From Archilochus colubris (taxonomy: Eukaryota > Chordata > Aves > Apodiformes > Trochilidae), in assembly GCA_023079485.1 (NCBI GenBank), contig CM041083.1:142986052-143050051 (forward strand): 64,000 bases of DNA. Reading direction: 5' to 3'. Below the pieces are notes generated by a model that did no database searches, had not been told where the DNA came from, and saw only the letters and a list, made by a program, of their open reading frames with translations. A program made the position numbers and the translations under genes. This document shows, in pieces, positions 37,738 through 47,262 of the stretch. How positions within the stretch are numbered: the first letter of the stretch is position 1; each line of letters opens with the position of its first letter.

Positions 37738-40623
37738 AAAAAACACAATTCAGCTGAAGCATGTGCAATTACTTGTGCAAACTCAAGTTTGCTCAGAAGC
37801 TTCTCTGATTTTCTATGTCACCCGTTCTTCTAAGGGTCTGAAAACAAGAAGCTACCCTTGCACAGTCATGATTCACACCAGCACCTTCAGTTTCCAAATG
37901 GACAAAAAAGGGTACGTGAAAAACAACAATGTCAGTCTTCAGTCCCTCAGAAATATTTACACAATAAAAGTCACATACTTTCACAGCGAGCTGAGTCAAC
38001 TGCTCCTGTCATCTAGCTGCTGCCTTTTTAAAGAAAATAACTGTTGATAAACTTCAGGAAATACTGCAAATTTCACAGTGCTTTTTGTTCCTTAGGAGCA
38101 AACAAGGTACTGCAAACCACGTAAGGCATTAGTTTTGTAAGGTAGAAAGGGCTAGAGAAGACAAGCTGCTTTCGTTGGCAGGCAAAGATATCTTAACTGT
38201 AAACTACGAAATTAACATTGAACTCTCCCCAGATGTTGGATTGGTATTATACAATATTAAGAATGTTCCACTCCTTGACCAATTTTTGGCTTGGAAAAAT
38301 GAAAGCAAAGTACTAATATAGAATAGTCTGGTCTCAAACAAGAAATTCATTGCTGCAAAAAGGAAAAGTGGAACCTCTAATACAAACTGTGTTCTAAACC
38401 ACTGAATTAAAATACTCATAATAAATGTGTATGCTGATAGTATACACATATATAGTAAAATAAGCCACAGTGCAGCTTAACATTGTGGGTAAGGCAAACC
38501 TGTTTGGACCTATAAATCACTGTTGCATAAAATTTAAAAAATACATGGTAGGTTTAGAACCATAATGTGTAAAGACTTCCTGTGGTACAATAATTACACA
38601 ACACAACCCTTTAAGAGTTCAAGGAAAAGTGATGCTGAATTTTTAAAACAGCTTCAGCTACTTTCAGAGTAAGGTGACAAAAATAACAAGATAATTTTAT
38701 TACACGAAAGTTTACCTTGTCAGGATTCTTGTCTCTCAGTATCAACACTTAAACTTCTGAGAAATATAGGAAGCTGACATAACCCCGTCTCTTCTCCAAC
38801 CAAATGCAGCATGACTATGACACGCCACTTATGCCACTTAGTAACTTCAAACAACAGAGTTATTCCAAATATATTACTGTAGATATTCATTGAGCACACT
38901 TCCAATCACAAAAAGAAGTAAATAATCTATATTTGGCTCTGCAATGAGAGATTAAAAACATGGACACATGTGAGAATGTCCTCTTTATCGCTAACTCCAG
39001 GGAGACACAATATATTGATTTTGGTGTAACCTGTTAGGATATGACTGAAAACAAAGAATAGCCTTTCTAATTTAATCCACAGAGACATAGCAGAAATGGT
39101 CCTTAAAGAATGATTAATTAGTAAGAAATTAGGATGAGTATTGGTTTCATAGGAATGGAAGCAAAAAAGAATTTCAAGGAAGAATTTGAGGAATAACACA
39201 GGAAAGAGACATTTAAGGAAACTTACTCCTGAGAGAAGCAAAGGGCATAAAAGCAAGAAAGGACCAGAAATAAGGTATTTAAAGCTATGGGCCACAACTA
39301 GGTTTTGATGTATGCAATACTTGCAGTTGGTGTGCTTGTCTGCCTGACACTGTATGATGTGGACAGATGAAATCCTGGCTTCGACCAAAGCAAAATCAAA
39401 AATCACATTTGGGCAGACTTCCTACTGCCCATCTACAACATAATGCACACTGTGACCCTCACCATGGAAACATCATTTCCAGATGAAGGTGTGGCTGCTG
39501 GGGCTGGTGAGGAGTGAGGAGTTTTGTCTTAGGTAATTGAGTGGATGCAACCTCCTTCACTAAGGACTTTCCACAGTTCTTTAATGGAACTGCCCCTTCT
39601 TCACAGCTCCATGATTGAAGGTAGAAAGGGTCCTCTCTGAACCACCCAGTGGTTCTTTCAGTGTTCAAAGAAATTCTGAATAAAGTAATCAGATATTCTG
39701 GGAAGCTCCCCAAAATGCTGGGGTTTTTTTTTGCCAGGAATCATTACTCTTCCCAGTTCTCTTACAGTGCTCCACACTTACTCAAAAATGAACCAAACTG
39801 TACATTGACTTAAACAGACATAAATAAGCCATGTCTGCCAGAGTTGAAATGCCTCAAATGAAGTTGTTCTAAAATAGGATTGCAATGTTTCTTTTTTGGG
39901 GATTTCCTAGGCAGAGCTATTTCTGAAGCAGCGCACACAGGGAGTCTGGCAATTCCAGGAAGAAATGGATGCACTCTGCGTGCACTAAGTAATGTAGTAG
40001 AAGAAATCCATACTTCAAATTGAGGATTCATTCCTAGATCACCTGGGCAGTACACAGGCACCATGATATGTTGCATGCTGTGATCCTCATGCGTATATTC
40101 ACAGGACATGCCCAGCAGGATGGTCCAAGTGATTGCCCCACCTGGACTTCTTTCAACCTGGAAATCCTGGGTTAATGTAACAGGTCCTCATGCTACAACC
40201 AAAGTTTCCAAGTGGAATAAAACAGGACGAATCTGAGAAAAACCGGATGTAAGATAGCCATGGAGCATTAAAGCACCAACTTAGTTACCTGTGCCAACAA
40301 TCTAATTTCACTATGAAGTGAACAGAAGGAAGTACATAATAGTGCTTGCTTTACCCTCTCTTTTTAGGATTGTTGCTTACCCCTCTTTCACGCCATACCC
40401 ATAATACTTCCCTTCACAATGTCACAGTCAAGGAAATTGTATCTCATACACTACTGTGATTCTCCTTCTATATAAACCTCACTAAACATCTACGAATGTT
40501 CTCCTTTTCAGAAGTTGTGGTCTGCTATTTGTAGCTATGTTTGCAATTGTTGTTCTAACTTAGTCTCTCTCAGTTTTCTTTATCTTACAGACAATTTAAA
40601 AAATAGGCTAAGAGGGCAACAAT
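37738..40623. other. intronic stretch, no gene seen
   Basis: AT-rich intron. The 159-codon minus frame at 38927-39406 is hydrophobic and Leu/Phe-rich, as expected from AT-rich noncoding sequence, with no family resemblance. Confidence 0.45.
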
Positions 40624-40831
40624 TTCTTAGAAATTCTTTACAGAGAGGGTGATCAGGCATTGGAATGGGCTGTCCAGGGAGGTGGAGGATTCTCCATCCC
40701 TGGAGGTTTTTAAGAAGAGACTGATGTGGCACTCAGTGCCATGGTCTGGGAACCACAGTGGTAGTGGATCAAGGGTTGGACTTGATGATCTCAGAGCTCC
40801 TTTCCAACCCAGCTGATTCTATGATTCTATG
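40624..40831 (+). repeat. CR1 LINE 3' end, short copy
   Basis: The last 208 bases of the same CR1 type as the copies at 18.2 and 23.7 kb: GAGAGGGTGATCAGGCATTG, GCACTCAGTGCCATGGTCTG, GGGTTGGACTTGATGATCTC and an ATTCTATG tail. Confidence 0.95.
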
Positions 40832-43784
40832 CTATCAAATGTTATAAAACTGCTTATGAATAAGTATGTGTCACAGTTTAACGGGTTGGCAATTAACCTA
40901 ATGACAGATGCTCTTTGGGAAAGACAAAAGATTTAAAAAAATTGGCATTAGAGAGGATATATTGTCTCTGAAAAGAAAAAACCCCAATATTCCAAGAATA
41001 ATATTTCGCACACAATATATTTGCATGGGCAAAAAGTGGGAGAAAGTCTGCAGACTTGGCTAAGATTTGGGTAGTTAGCACAACTTAATTTTATTTAAGC
41101 CAGATGAGCATTTAAATCTACAGTTTACAGTTGTTCCAAAGTTATTTGGGGCCTTTAACATTGCCAGCCCGTGTGTGCCAAAGAGCACTAAAGATAACTG
41201 GAGCCTGATACACTCCATTTGGCTGTCTCTCCTACTATTTCCATCCAGGGACTCCTCTTCCTTAGTTCATTTCAAGCCTCCAAGCAGCATCCTCTCCTCT
41301 TGCCAGAGACACCATTTCTTCTTCCTCAGTAATCAGATATCTTAAACATCCTCCTCCCTTGTCTTCCTCTCACTTCTTTCCTCAGAAACATCCGTCTTCT
41401 GTAACAGCTAGCAGCAGCCTGCCATGCAGGATGTCCAGTCAAATGCTCTGAGTTATCCTCTTACTCTCGCCCTCCTCCCTGGCTTTCTCCCTAATCTCAT
41501 TCCAGTTTCTTCCTATGTGCAATTTCACTCATTCAACAACACTTATCTCCAGCAGCTGTAACTCATTCACATAGACATGGCTGTCAAACTCAGCTGCTCT
41601 TCTTGTCAGGTTACAGGGCAGAACCATGACTTTTAAGATCTGCTCCCACCGACTTTAATAATTCATAGCATTTTTTAAAAATCTAAGCTAATAAAACACT
41701 TCATAACATTACCACATCAATCAGTGTAACAAATAGTAGAGGATTCAAGGTGACAAACAGGATTACAATATAAAGAATCTGACTTCCAGCAACCCACCTA
41801 CAGTTACTCAGGTGATGCTGCTTCCCACATGCTCCTACTTTGTCACTTGGCAAACACATCTACCAGAGCTGTCACCACAAGCCCAACCCTCCTCCCACCC
41901 CCAGATGCCTGCTCCCAGTCCCGTGCCAGCCCAAGTTTCTATGAATACAAGTGGTGATCTGATCCAGGCTAAAGTTAGCTCTCACCCCTCTTCTCTTTTG
42001 GGGTGATGATTAGTTTCAACAAGTAAATTCTCAATTCATTCACCACATGACTACAGAAAGAACTGTGCTGGACAAGGGAAGGGAGTGGCATATGGGTGGA
42101 AAATGGGATAAATATTTTGGTGCCAATGCAGCTCTAATTTCTAATGGAAACATGACCAAACTTCCTCACTCACACTCCCTCAGGTGCTTCATCTCCTGTG
42201 CAGCCACCACCTTAGTAATGTTAAATCAGGGAAATCAGATCTCCACTTTACTCTTTTAAGAAACTCTGGAAAAAACAGCATGTGGAGATTCAAGCAGCCA
42301 GAACCAGACTGCATCCACTAACTGAAGTAGCTCCAACAGCTCTTTGGTATACCACTGTGTTAACACTGCAGCCAGCAGTCTACAAGCAAGAACATGAAGG
42401 AGAATGAATTACCCCATGCTGTAGCTAAAGCTTAGGTATCATGATACAAACCTACAATACAACTTCATAAAAAAAGACATACCAAAAAAAAGCAGCCTTT
42501 TTATATAAACTCATCACTGAATCTAAGACACTTGTGTTGTGACCAGCCTGCTCAAGTTAACACAGCCTGTGGAAATATTATCAGCCATTTAGCACTACTC
42601 AGCAGAATGTTTCTGTCAAAACAAGGCAAAGAAAAGCAGCATGTAACACTTGGGGTCCTCACTTAGGTGCTTTCCCATGAAGCTGTGGGTCCCCCCAGTC
42701 TGCCACCTTTTCTTCAGCCATGGCATGGAGACACCAACCAGCCACACAGACTGATGAGCAGTGTCAACTACAGCACAAGTGCAAAATTATCATGTGTCAC
42801 ACCACCGGCTGCAAAAGTCTTAGTGTTTCCCACTCCCTTACATATTATGACATATCACCACAAAGATGTTACCACATCGGTTACCTGCAAGTCATAAAGT
42901 AGGGGTGAAAGCTGCAGAGAGTAGGATTAAAATATATATAGGATACCTTTTGAAAGAATGTAATAAAGGTTCTGCTTGGACATGACCATAGAGCTTCACC
43001 CAGGCTTGGTGGCAGACAAATGCAGCCACCAGCCAAGTCCTGGCAACCTTTCAGTCTGCAGGATGCAGGCCTGATCCAGAAACGGCCCGCATTCATGCCA
43101 ACCTTTCAATTAATTTCACTGAGCTTTGTAACAGGCACATGTTGCACTCCTATGTAATGTTATTTCACACTCCTTTTGCATCCTTGTGACAATAACCTCA
43201 GATTTTAATAACTTCTGTTTACATCAACAACTCAAGTGGAAACCACCCATACAGCATCTTACTTACCAATTTTTATTTTTTGATTTAACAATTTAATTTA
43301 AACAACAATTTCTGTATAAAAAATGGCTCTGATTTGTAAAACTGTGCCATAGCTTCAACGTCTAAGCCCTCAGGCGATATCTGTACTTAAGATATTTCAC
43401 CTGCAGGTTAAATTCTTCAAAGTACCCTCTGGTATCCTTAGCATTGCATTTTTGTCCCACCCATCTCTCTTGGTACTTACTGCAATGAAGGCGTTCTGGG
43501 GCTTGCTTTGCTATTGCTTTAACAAATTACCCAATCAGAGCAAAAGTAACAGTGGAACACTTCAAACAACCTGACACTAAAGCCTTTGGATGCTCTGCTA
43601 AACATCATTTTGTTGAAGACAGTAATCTGAAGGGCTTGCAGAGACGATTTGTTGGTTGTTACTTTTAATGGAATGATAGATAAGCCATCTGGCAAAGGAA
43701 AACGCAGTTCCTGACTTTCTGGTACCAAGGAAACTGCTTTTTCCTTCTCGTTCTTCAGTAAAAATCGTAAGGCATTTTACTTAC
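40832..43784. other. intronic stretch, no gene seen
   Basis: AT-rich intron leading up to the signal-core exon. No gene or named repeat recognised. Confidence 0.45.
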
Positions 43785-43842
43785 ACCATCTTTGACGTCC
43801 GACAGCACGACTTCCACCAGGATCAGCAGAAGCCCCAGATCC
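43785..43842 (-). CDS. COL4A4: COL4A4-like exon encoding the signal-peptide core
   Basis: This 58-nt exon lies between a pyrimidine-rich CCCTGCAG acceptor and a perfect GTAAGT donor on the minus strand. Its first base completes the codon split from the start exon. The remaining 19 codons give DLGLLLILVEVVLSDVKDG, a hydrophobic secretion-signal core followed by a polar stretch. It ends in phase 0, which matches the 7S exon at 715-795, so start exon, this exon and 7S exon make 61 codons without a stop. A short exon for the signal core just before the cysteine-rich exon is how alpha2-like collagen IV genes are organised. Odd point: a glutamate sits inside the hydrophobic core. The chain is expected to enter the endoplasmic reticulum and assemble with alpha3(IV) and alpha5(IV). 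Confidence 0.78.
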
Positions 43843-43980
43843 CTGCAGGGAAAGGTGAATAAACACGATATTGTTTTCAGCTAGCACAAAACAAACACGT
43901 GATAAAACGCCGCAGTTAAAGTTGACAATACGACTTTAAAAAAAGTTACTTCCAAAAGCTTGCCGAACGGAATTACTTAC
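43843..43980 (-). other. COL4A4-like intron between the two 5'-most coding exons
   Basis: A 138-bp phase-2 intron starts with GTAAGT and ends with a pyrimidine stretch and CCCTGCAG on the minus strand. It is tiny compared with the next intron of the same gene. Confidence 0.7.
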
Positions 43981-44024
43981 TGCCTGATAAAAATGCGTGC
44001 ACTAGGAAGCTGCGAGATGTCCAT
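43981..44024 (-). CDS. COL4A4: COL4A4-like start-codon exon
   Basis: The first coding exon reads MDISQLPSARIFIRQ; the last codon is split two bases to one across a 138-bp intron (43843-43980). The ATG at 44024-44022 has A at -3 and G at +4. An in-frame TGA 33 bases upstream (44055-44057) shows it is the first usable start. The donor is a perfect GTAAGT. The residues form a long, mildly basic n-region ahead of the hydrophobic core in the next exon, similar in layout to mammalian COL4A4, which also has a long N-terminal lead. The 5' UTR extends into the CpG-rich block; its cap site cannot be placed from sequence alone. An additional non-coding first exon, as in some mammalian transcripts, is not excluded. 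Confidence 0.75.
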
Positions 44025-44766
44025 TTTCGCTCCTTCCCTGCCCGGGGGCTCGGCTCAGGGCTTCCTCCCTCCGGACGGCCGCCCCTGCAAGGCAGAGAAG
44101 AGCCCGCCTGTACCGCCGCTCCCCTCGGCGGAGGTCCCCGGGTTCGGCGACGCCGCTGCCGGGGAAGGGACACCGGCCCCAACGACCGGGCCGATCCCAG
44201 AGGGGGTGTCGGGGGCTGTCCTGCCGCTCCCCGCCCAGCGCAGGGAGCGGCGTCCTGCCGGTGCGCAGCCAACCGAGGGGAAACAGACCTCGACGGGCCG
44301 GGCAGAACCCAAACTCCGACCCCTTCCCCAGCCCCGGCCCCTTCCGCCGCCCGCTCCGCACCGTTGCGCGCCGCGCTGCCGTGCCCTCCCGGGCAGCCGC
44401 GGCGGTGTGGGGCGAGGAAGCAGCGCGTCTCCCCCCTCCGCCCGTCCCCCCCCCCCCAAGCCCCAGCCGCCGCCGTCCCGCCACCCACCCTCGGCGGGGA
44501 GGAGGAGGAGGAGGAACTGCGGCTGGCGGGGAGCGGGCGAGGTTGCGCCCTCCCAGGGTCCCCGCCCGGGGGGAGGAGAGGGGGCTGCCGCCGCCCATCG
44601 GTTACGGCGCGGCGAGTCCCTCGCCCCCGAGGCATTGCAAGCTCCGCGGCCGCCACGGAGGGGAAGAGAAGCGCATGTGGGGCCGGCTCCGCGGAATCCC
44701 ACACTGAGCCGCCGCCGGCCCGCCGCCCAGGGACCGACGGCGCGGTGAGGTGCGGTGCGCGGCAGC
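44025..44766. promoter_or_regulatory. bidirectional COL4A4/COL4A3 promoter with both 5' UTRs
   Basis: The 742 bp between the two divergent start codons is extremely GC- and CpG-rich and has no TATA box or CCAAT box that I can see. GC-box (Sp1-type) motifs CCCCGCCC lie at 44229-44236 and 44560-44567. There are also a 12-base C run at 44446-44457 and a (GGA)6 run at 44498-44515. TATA-less, GC-rich shared promoters are known for all three mammalian collagen IV pairs, where they help balance expression of chains that assemble together. The two cap sites and the boundary between 5' UTRs and core promoter cannot be fixed without transcript data. Several long open frames across this block exist only because stop codons are rare in such GC-rich sequence. 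Confidence 0.75.
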
Positions 44767-44829
44767 ATGCGGCTCTGGCTGGGCTTCGGGCTGCTGCTGA
44801 GCGCCGAGCTCAGCGCCGTGTCTGCCAAG
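44767..44829 (+). CDS. COL4A3: COL4A3-like exon 1: start codon and signal peptide
   Basis: Twenty-one codons begin MRLWLGFGLLLSAEL and end SAVSAK, directly followed by a GTGAGT donor at 44830. This is a classic secretion signal: basic residue 2, a Leu/Gly/Phe core at about residues 3-11 and small residues before the end. The ATG has A at -3, and an in-frame TGA at 44746-44748 shows no longer start is used. Exon 1 of the alpha1 and alpha3 chains of collagen IV likewise encodes only a signal peptide and stops in phase 0 after an Ala/Ser-Lys. Signal sequence alone would not identify the gene. The call rests on the divergent alpha2-like collagen IV gene 742 bp away, since these genes exist as head-to-head odd/even pairs. 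COL4A1 or COL4A5 remain possible. Exon 2, with the first 7S cysteines, is not found before the window ends. Confidence 0.68.
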
Positions 44830-45271
44830 GTGAGTACGGGGGGCTAGTGGTGGTGGGGGGGAGGGAAGTCCCCGGGGCTGCAGGACGGGGCGCCCAGGCG
44901 GGACCCACTTGCGGGGACGGGACGGAGCCCCCATCCTTGCTGCCTGCCCTCGCCTGAATTGCGCGGGGCCTCCGCTCTCGGCAAGGTGGAGCAGCCAGGT
45001 GGGCTTGGAGGGGATGTCCGGCTGCCTCGTCTCTACGCGAGGTTTGCGCTCCCTCGCCCGCCCTCCTCCGCGGTTGCGGAGCGGGGCGGCCGGCACCGCG
45101 CCTGGGGTTCCGGTCTCCCTCTATGGGCTGGCGGCGAGGGTCTGGGGACGGGCCCCGTCGCACTCCCACGGCCCGGCAAGGAGCGCCGCTGGCTGGGGAG
45201 GGAATATAAAGAAGCACGCAGCCACCCCGGGCTTAAAAGTAGCAAGTTATAGCTCTAGGGTAAAAACTACG

Positions 45272-45321
45272 AATAAAAAATAAATAAAATAAAAATTAAT
45301 AATAATAATAATGAAAAAAAA
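45272..45321. repeat. A-rich (AATA)n/(AAT)n simple repeat
   Basis: Fifty bases of A-rich sequence with AATA and AAT units, marking the abrupt end of the CpG-rich zone in COL4A3 intron 1. Confidence 0.9.
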
Positions 45322-47073
45322 GTGAGCGTTGGAGTGGGAAAAATAAGTGGCTGCCAGGACTCGGAGTGCTGTGCTCACTGCCTTTGACCCCCGCGATGGG
45401 CTGGGAGACCAGGAAGGATCCTGATGTTAATGGTTAAAGTTCTGTGCTGGCACCTTTCCCGATGGATCCAGATTCAGCCACAGACATTTAAAATCGAAAG
45501 TATGCAAGTAGTCTGAAAGTTTTGCTCTGGGAGCTAATTTTATCACTAAGATATTAGCTATCCGCTGTCCTTAAGTTAAAGGACTCTCTTTTCTGGCTCT
45601 CCTGAAGTATTTGTGCTGTTCCTTCTTTACCTTTAAGTAAAGGGCAGTTGACATAGTACTTTGAAACAGGGCATCCTTTTGTGTCTCCTTGGTTTCTTGC
45701 ATTTGATTAGGTTGATGCAGTGAAATTCAGGAGTGCAGGAAACTTCAGTAGCCAAGGGCAAATGGATTTTGTTTGTTCTGTCTTCTATAAATGTAGGGCC
45801 TTGTATTAGTAATCAGTAAAGAAAGCACTGGGAAGGGTTGTTTTAAACTCTTCCTTTGCAGTTTCAGGTGAAATGAAGCTCTATTGTGAACTCTGAAATC
45901 TCTATGTGGCCATGGGGACAGTAGTATGCCTTCAATCAGCTGAAGCAAGAAATGCATTGAATTTCTGATGTCGTACCTGTTGCTCCTAGGCTGATAATAT
46001 CAGGCTTATTGTGATTGCAGTGAATCACTGAAAGATGCAGCTTTGAGGAGATTCACCCATCATGTGGCATTAAGCTCATTAAGCTGTTTTTCTTTCAAAA
46101 TATAATTAATTTTAATTAATTAAAATGTTTTGAAGTAAATTATTCACATTTCAGTTCTGAATTTGGTATTCCTAGAGGTATAAATATCTGTCTGATGGAA
46201 ACAAGATGTTTCCATCTTGTGCTGTAAAGTCTTTGGTTTAACCATGACTGTCAAAGACAGAAAACTACCTAGGGCAGATGTACTTGTTAAATTCCACTCT
46301 TCTGTAGCAACTCTGAAGAGGTTCCTTTTTAGAAGTGTCCTTTGTGTGCCAGATAAATCGTTCTATTAAAATCAAGGTTCCTTAAAATATAACCTGGAGC
46401 TGTTAATCACATTATGAAGTTATCCCCATAACTAACCATTCTTTCTATCTTTTGCTAATGACAGACTTCCTCCCCAGTGCCACTAGGCAACACCAGCATG
46501 CTGTGAAAGTTGCAGCCTTATTACCTTCAGAAATGCATGGGTGGCCTCTCAATCACTGCAGTTCTTTTAGTGCTGTCCCCAGCTCTATCCTACTGCCTGT
46601 CACTAGCAACTTCCCAAAAGATGATGGAGACTGCTGCTGGCTGGCAACATGCCAGGCATAGATAGTGGTTCAGTCCTTAGAGGCCCTTGAGCTGGGCTGA
46701 TGTCTCTGAGTGATTGTGGCTGGATGGTGGGATCCACTCTACACTCGGGCGGGACCTCTTCTGCTTTTGGAGAACTGGCCCATCTGTCCTAGTGTGCACA
46801 TTGTCCTCAGAGGAATGCATTCTCACTGTTTACATTTAAAGAGTTGTTGTGTTAGCAGAAGACTATGTGGTAGGCCAGGTTGTCTCCAGTACTGTTTGCA
46901 GTAGGCTGAATGGAGCAATCACTTTTCTCCTGCAGAAAATGATGCTGGATCTTTCCTTCCCCCAGAGGCAGGGGGGGATATTATTATCTAACTCTTATAT
47001 TAGCTAGATTTAAAAAAAAAATCTTATTTGCTAAGCCACAGTCTTGTCATATTCTTAATTGTCCTGTGGCCTT
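45322..47073. other. COL4A3 intron 1 stretch, no gene seen
   Basis: AT-rich intron. A perfect 9-bp inverted repeat with a 5-base loop (GATGGAAAC and GTTTCCATC) lies at 46194-46216. No gene recognised. Confidence 0.45.
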
Positions 47074-47262
47074 CCTCAGAATTTCTGAAGCTGGAGAACA
47101 CCTTGGAGATAATCTAGTCCAACCTCCTGCTCAGAGCAGGGCCAAGTGCAGCAGGCTGCTCAGGGCTGTGTCTAGCCAAGGGCTGAATATTTCCAAGAAT
47201 GAAGACCTGGGCAATCTGTGTCAGTGCTCTGTTACCCTCACAAGGAAAAGTGTTTCTTCATA
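47074..47262 (-). repeat. old CR1 LINE 3' portion
   Basis: Complemented CR1 3' sequence of an older subfamily: GATAATCTAGTCCAACCTCC, TGCTCAGAGCAGGGCCAAG, GCTGCTCAGGGCTGTGTC and a GAATATTTCCAAGAATGAAG segment. Confidence 0.75.

Larger units (their letters stand above)
796..43784 (-). other. giant COL4A4-like intron (about 43 kb)
   Basis: This single phase-0 intron lies between the signal-core exon and the 7S exon. It has a GTAAGT donor at its high-coordinate end and a TTTGCAG acceptor at its low end. It contains seven CR1 copies in the plus orientation, two in the minus orientation, remnants of older elements and several simple repeats, listed separately. No further collagen exon (Gly-X-Y frame with splice sites) was recognised in it. 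Confidence 0.7.
44005..45220. other. CpG island over the divergent 5' ends
   Basis: About 1.2 kb is dense in CpG and G+C, contrasting sharply with AT-rich flanks on both sides. It covers the COL4A4 start exon, the whole divergent promoter, COL4A3 exon 1 and the first 400 bases of COL4A3 intron 1, including a GGGGCGG box at 45083-45089. It is the only CpG island in the window, which argues against other housekeeping-type promoters here. Edges were judged by eye. Confidence 0.85.

Noticed and set aside
37188..37748. 186-codon minus-strand frame
   Set aside because: Antisense shadow of CR1 copy B; the same kind of frame appears opposite copy A.
38927..39406. 159-codon hydrophobic minus-strand frame that could be taken for a membrane protein
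   Set aside because: Phe/Leu-rich translation is expected from AT-rich noncoding DNA. There is no clear domain or conserved motif.
43960..44957. Several long overlapping open frames of 124-262 codons on both strands in the CpG block
   Set aside because: They arise because stop codons are rare in very GC-rich sequence. They overlap each other in all frames, are Pro/Arg/Gly-rich and contradict the exon structure.
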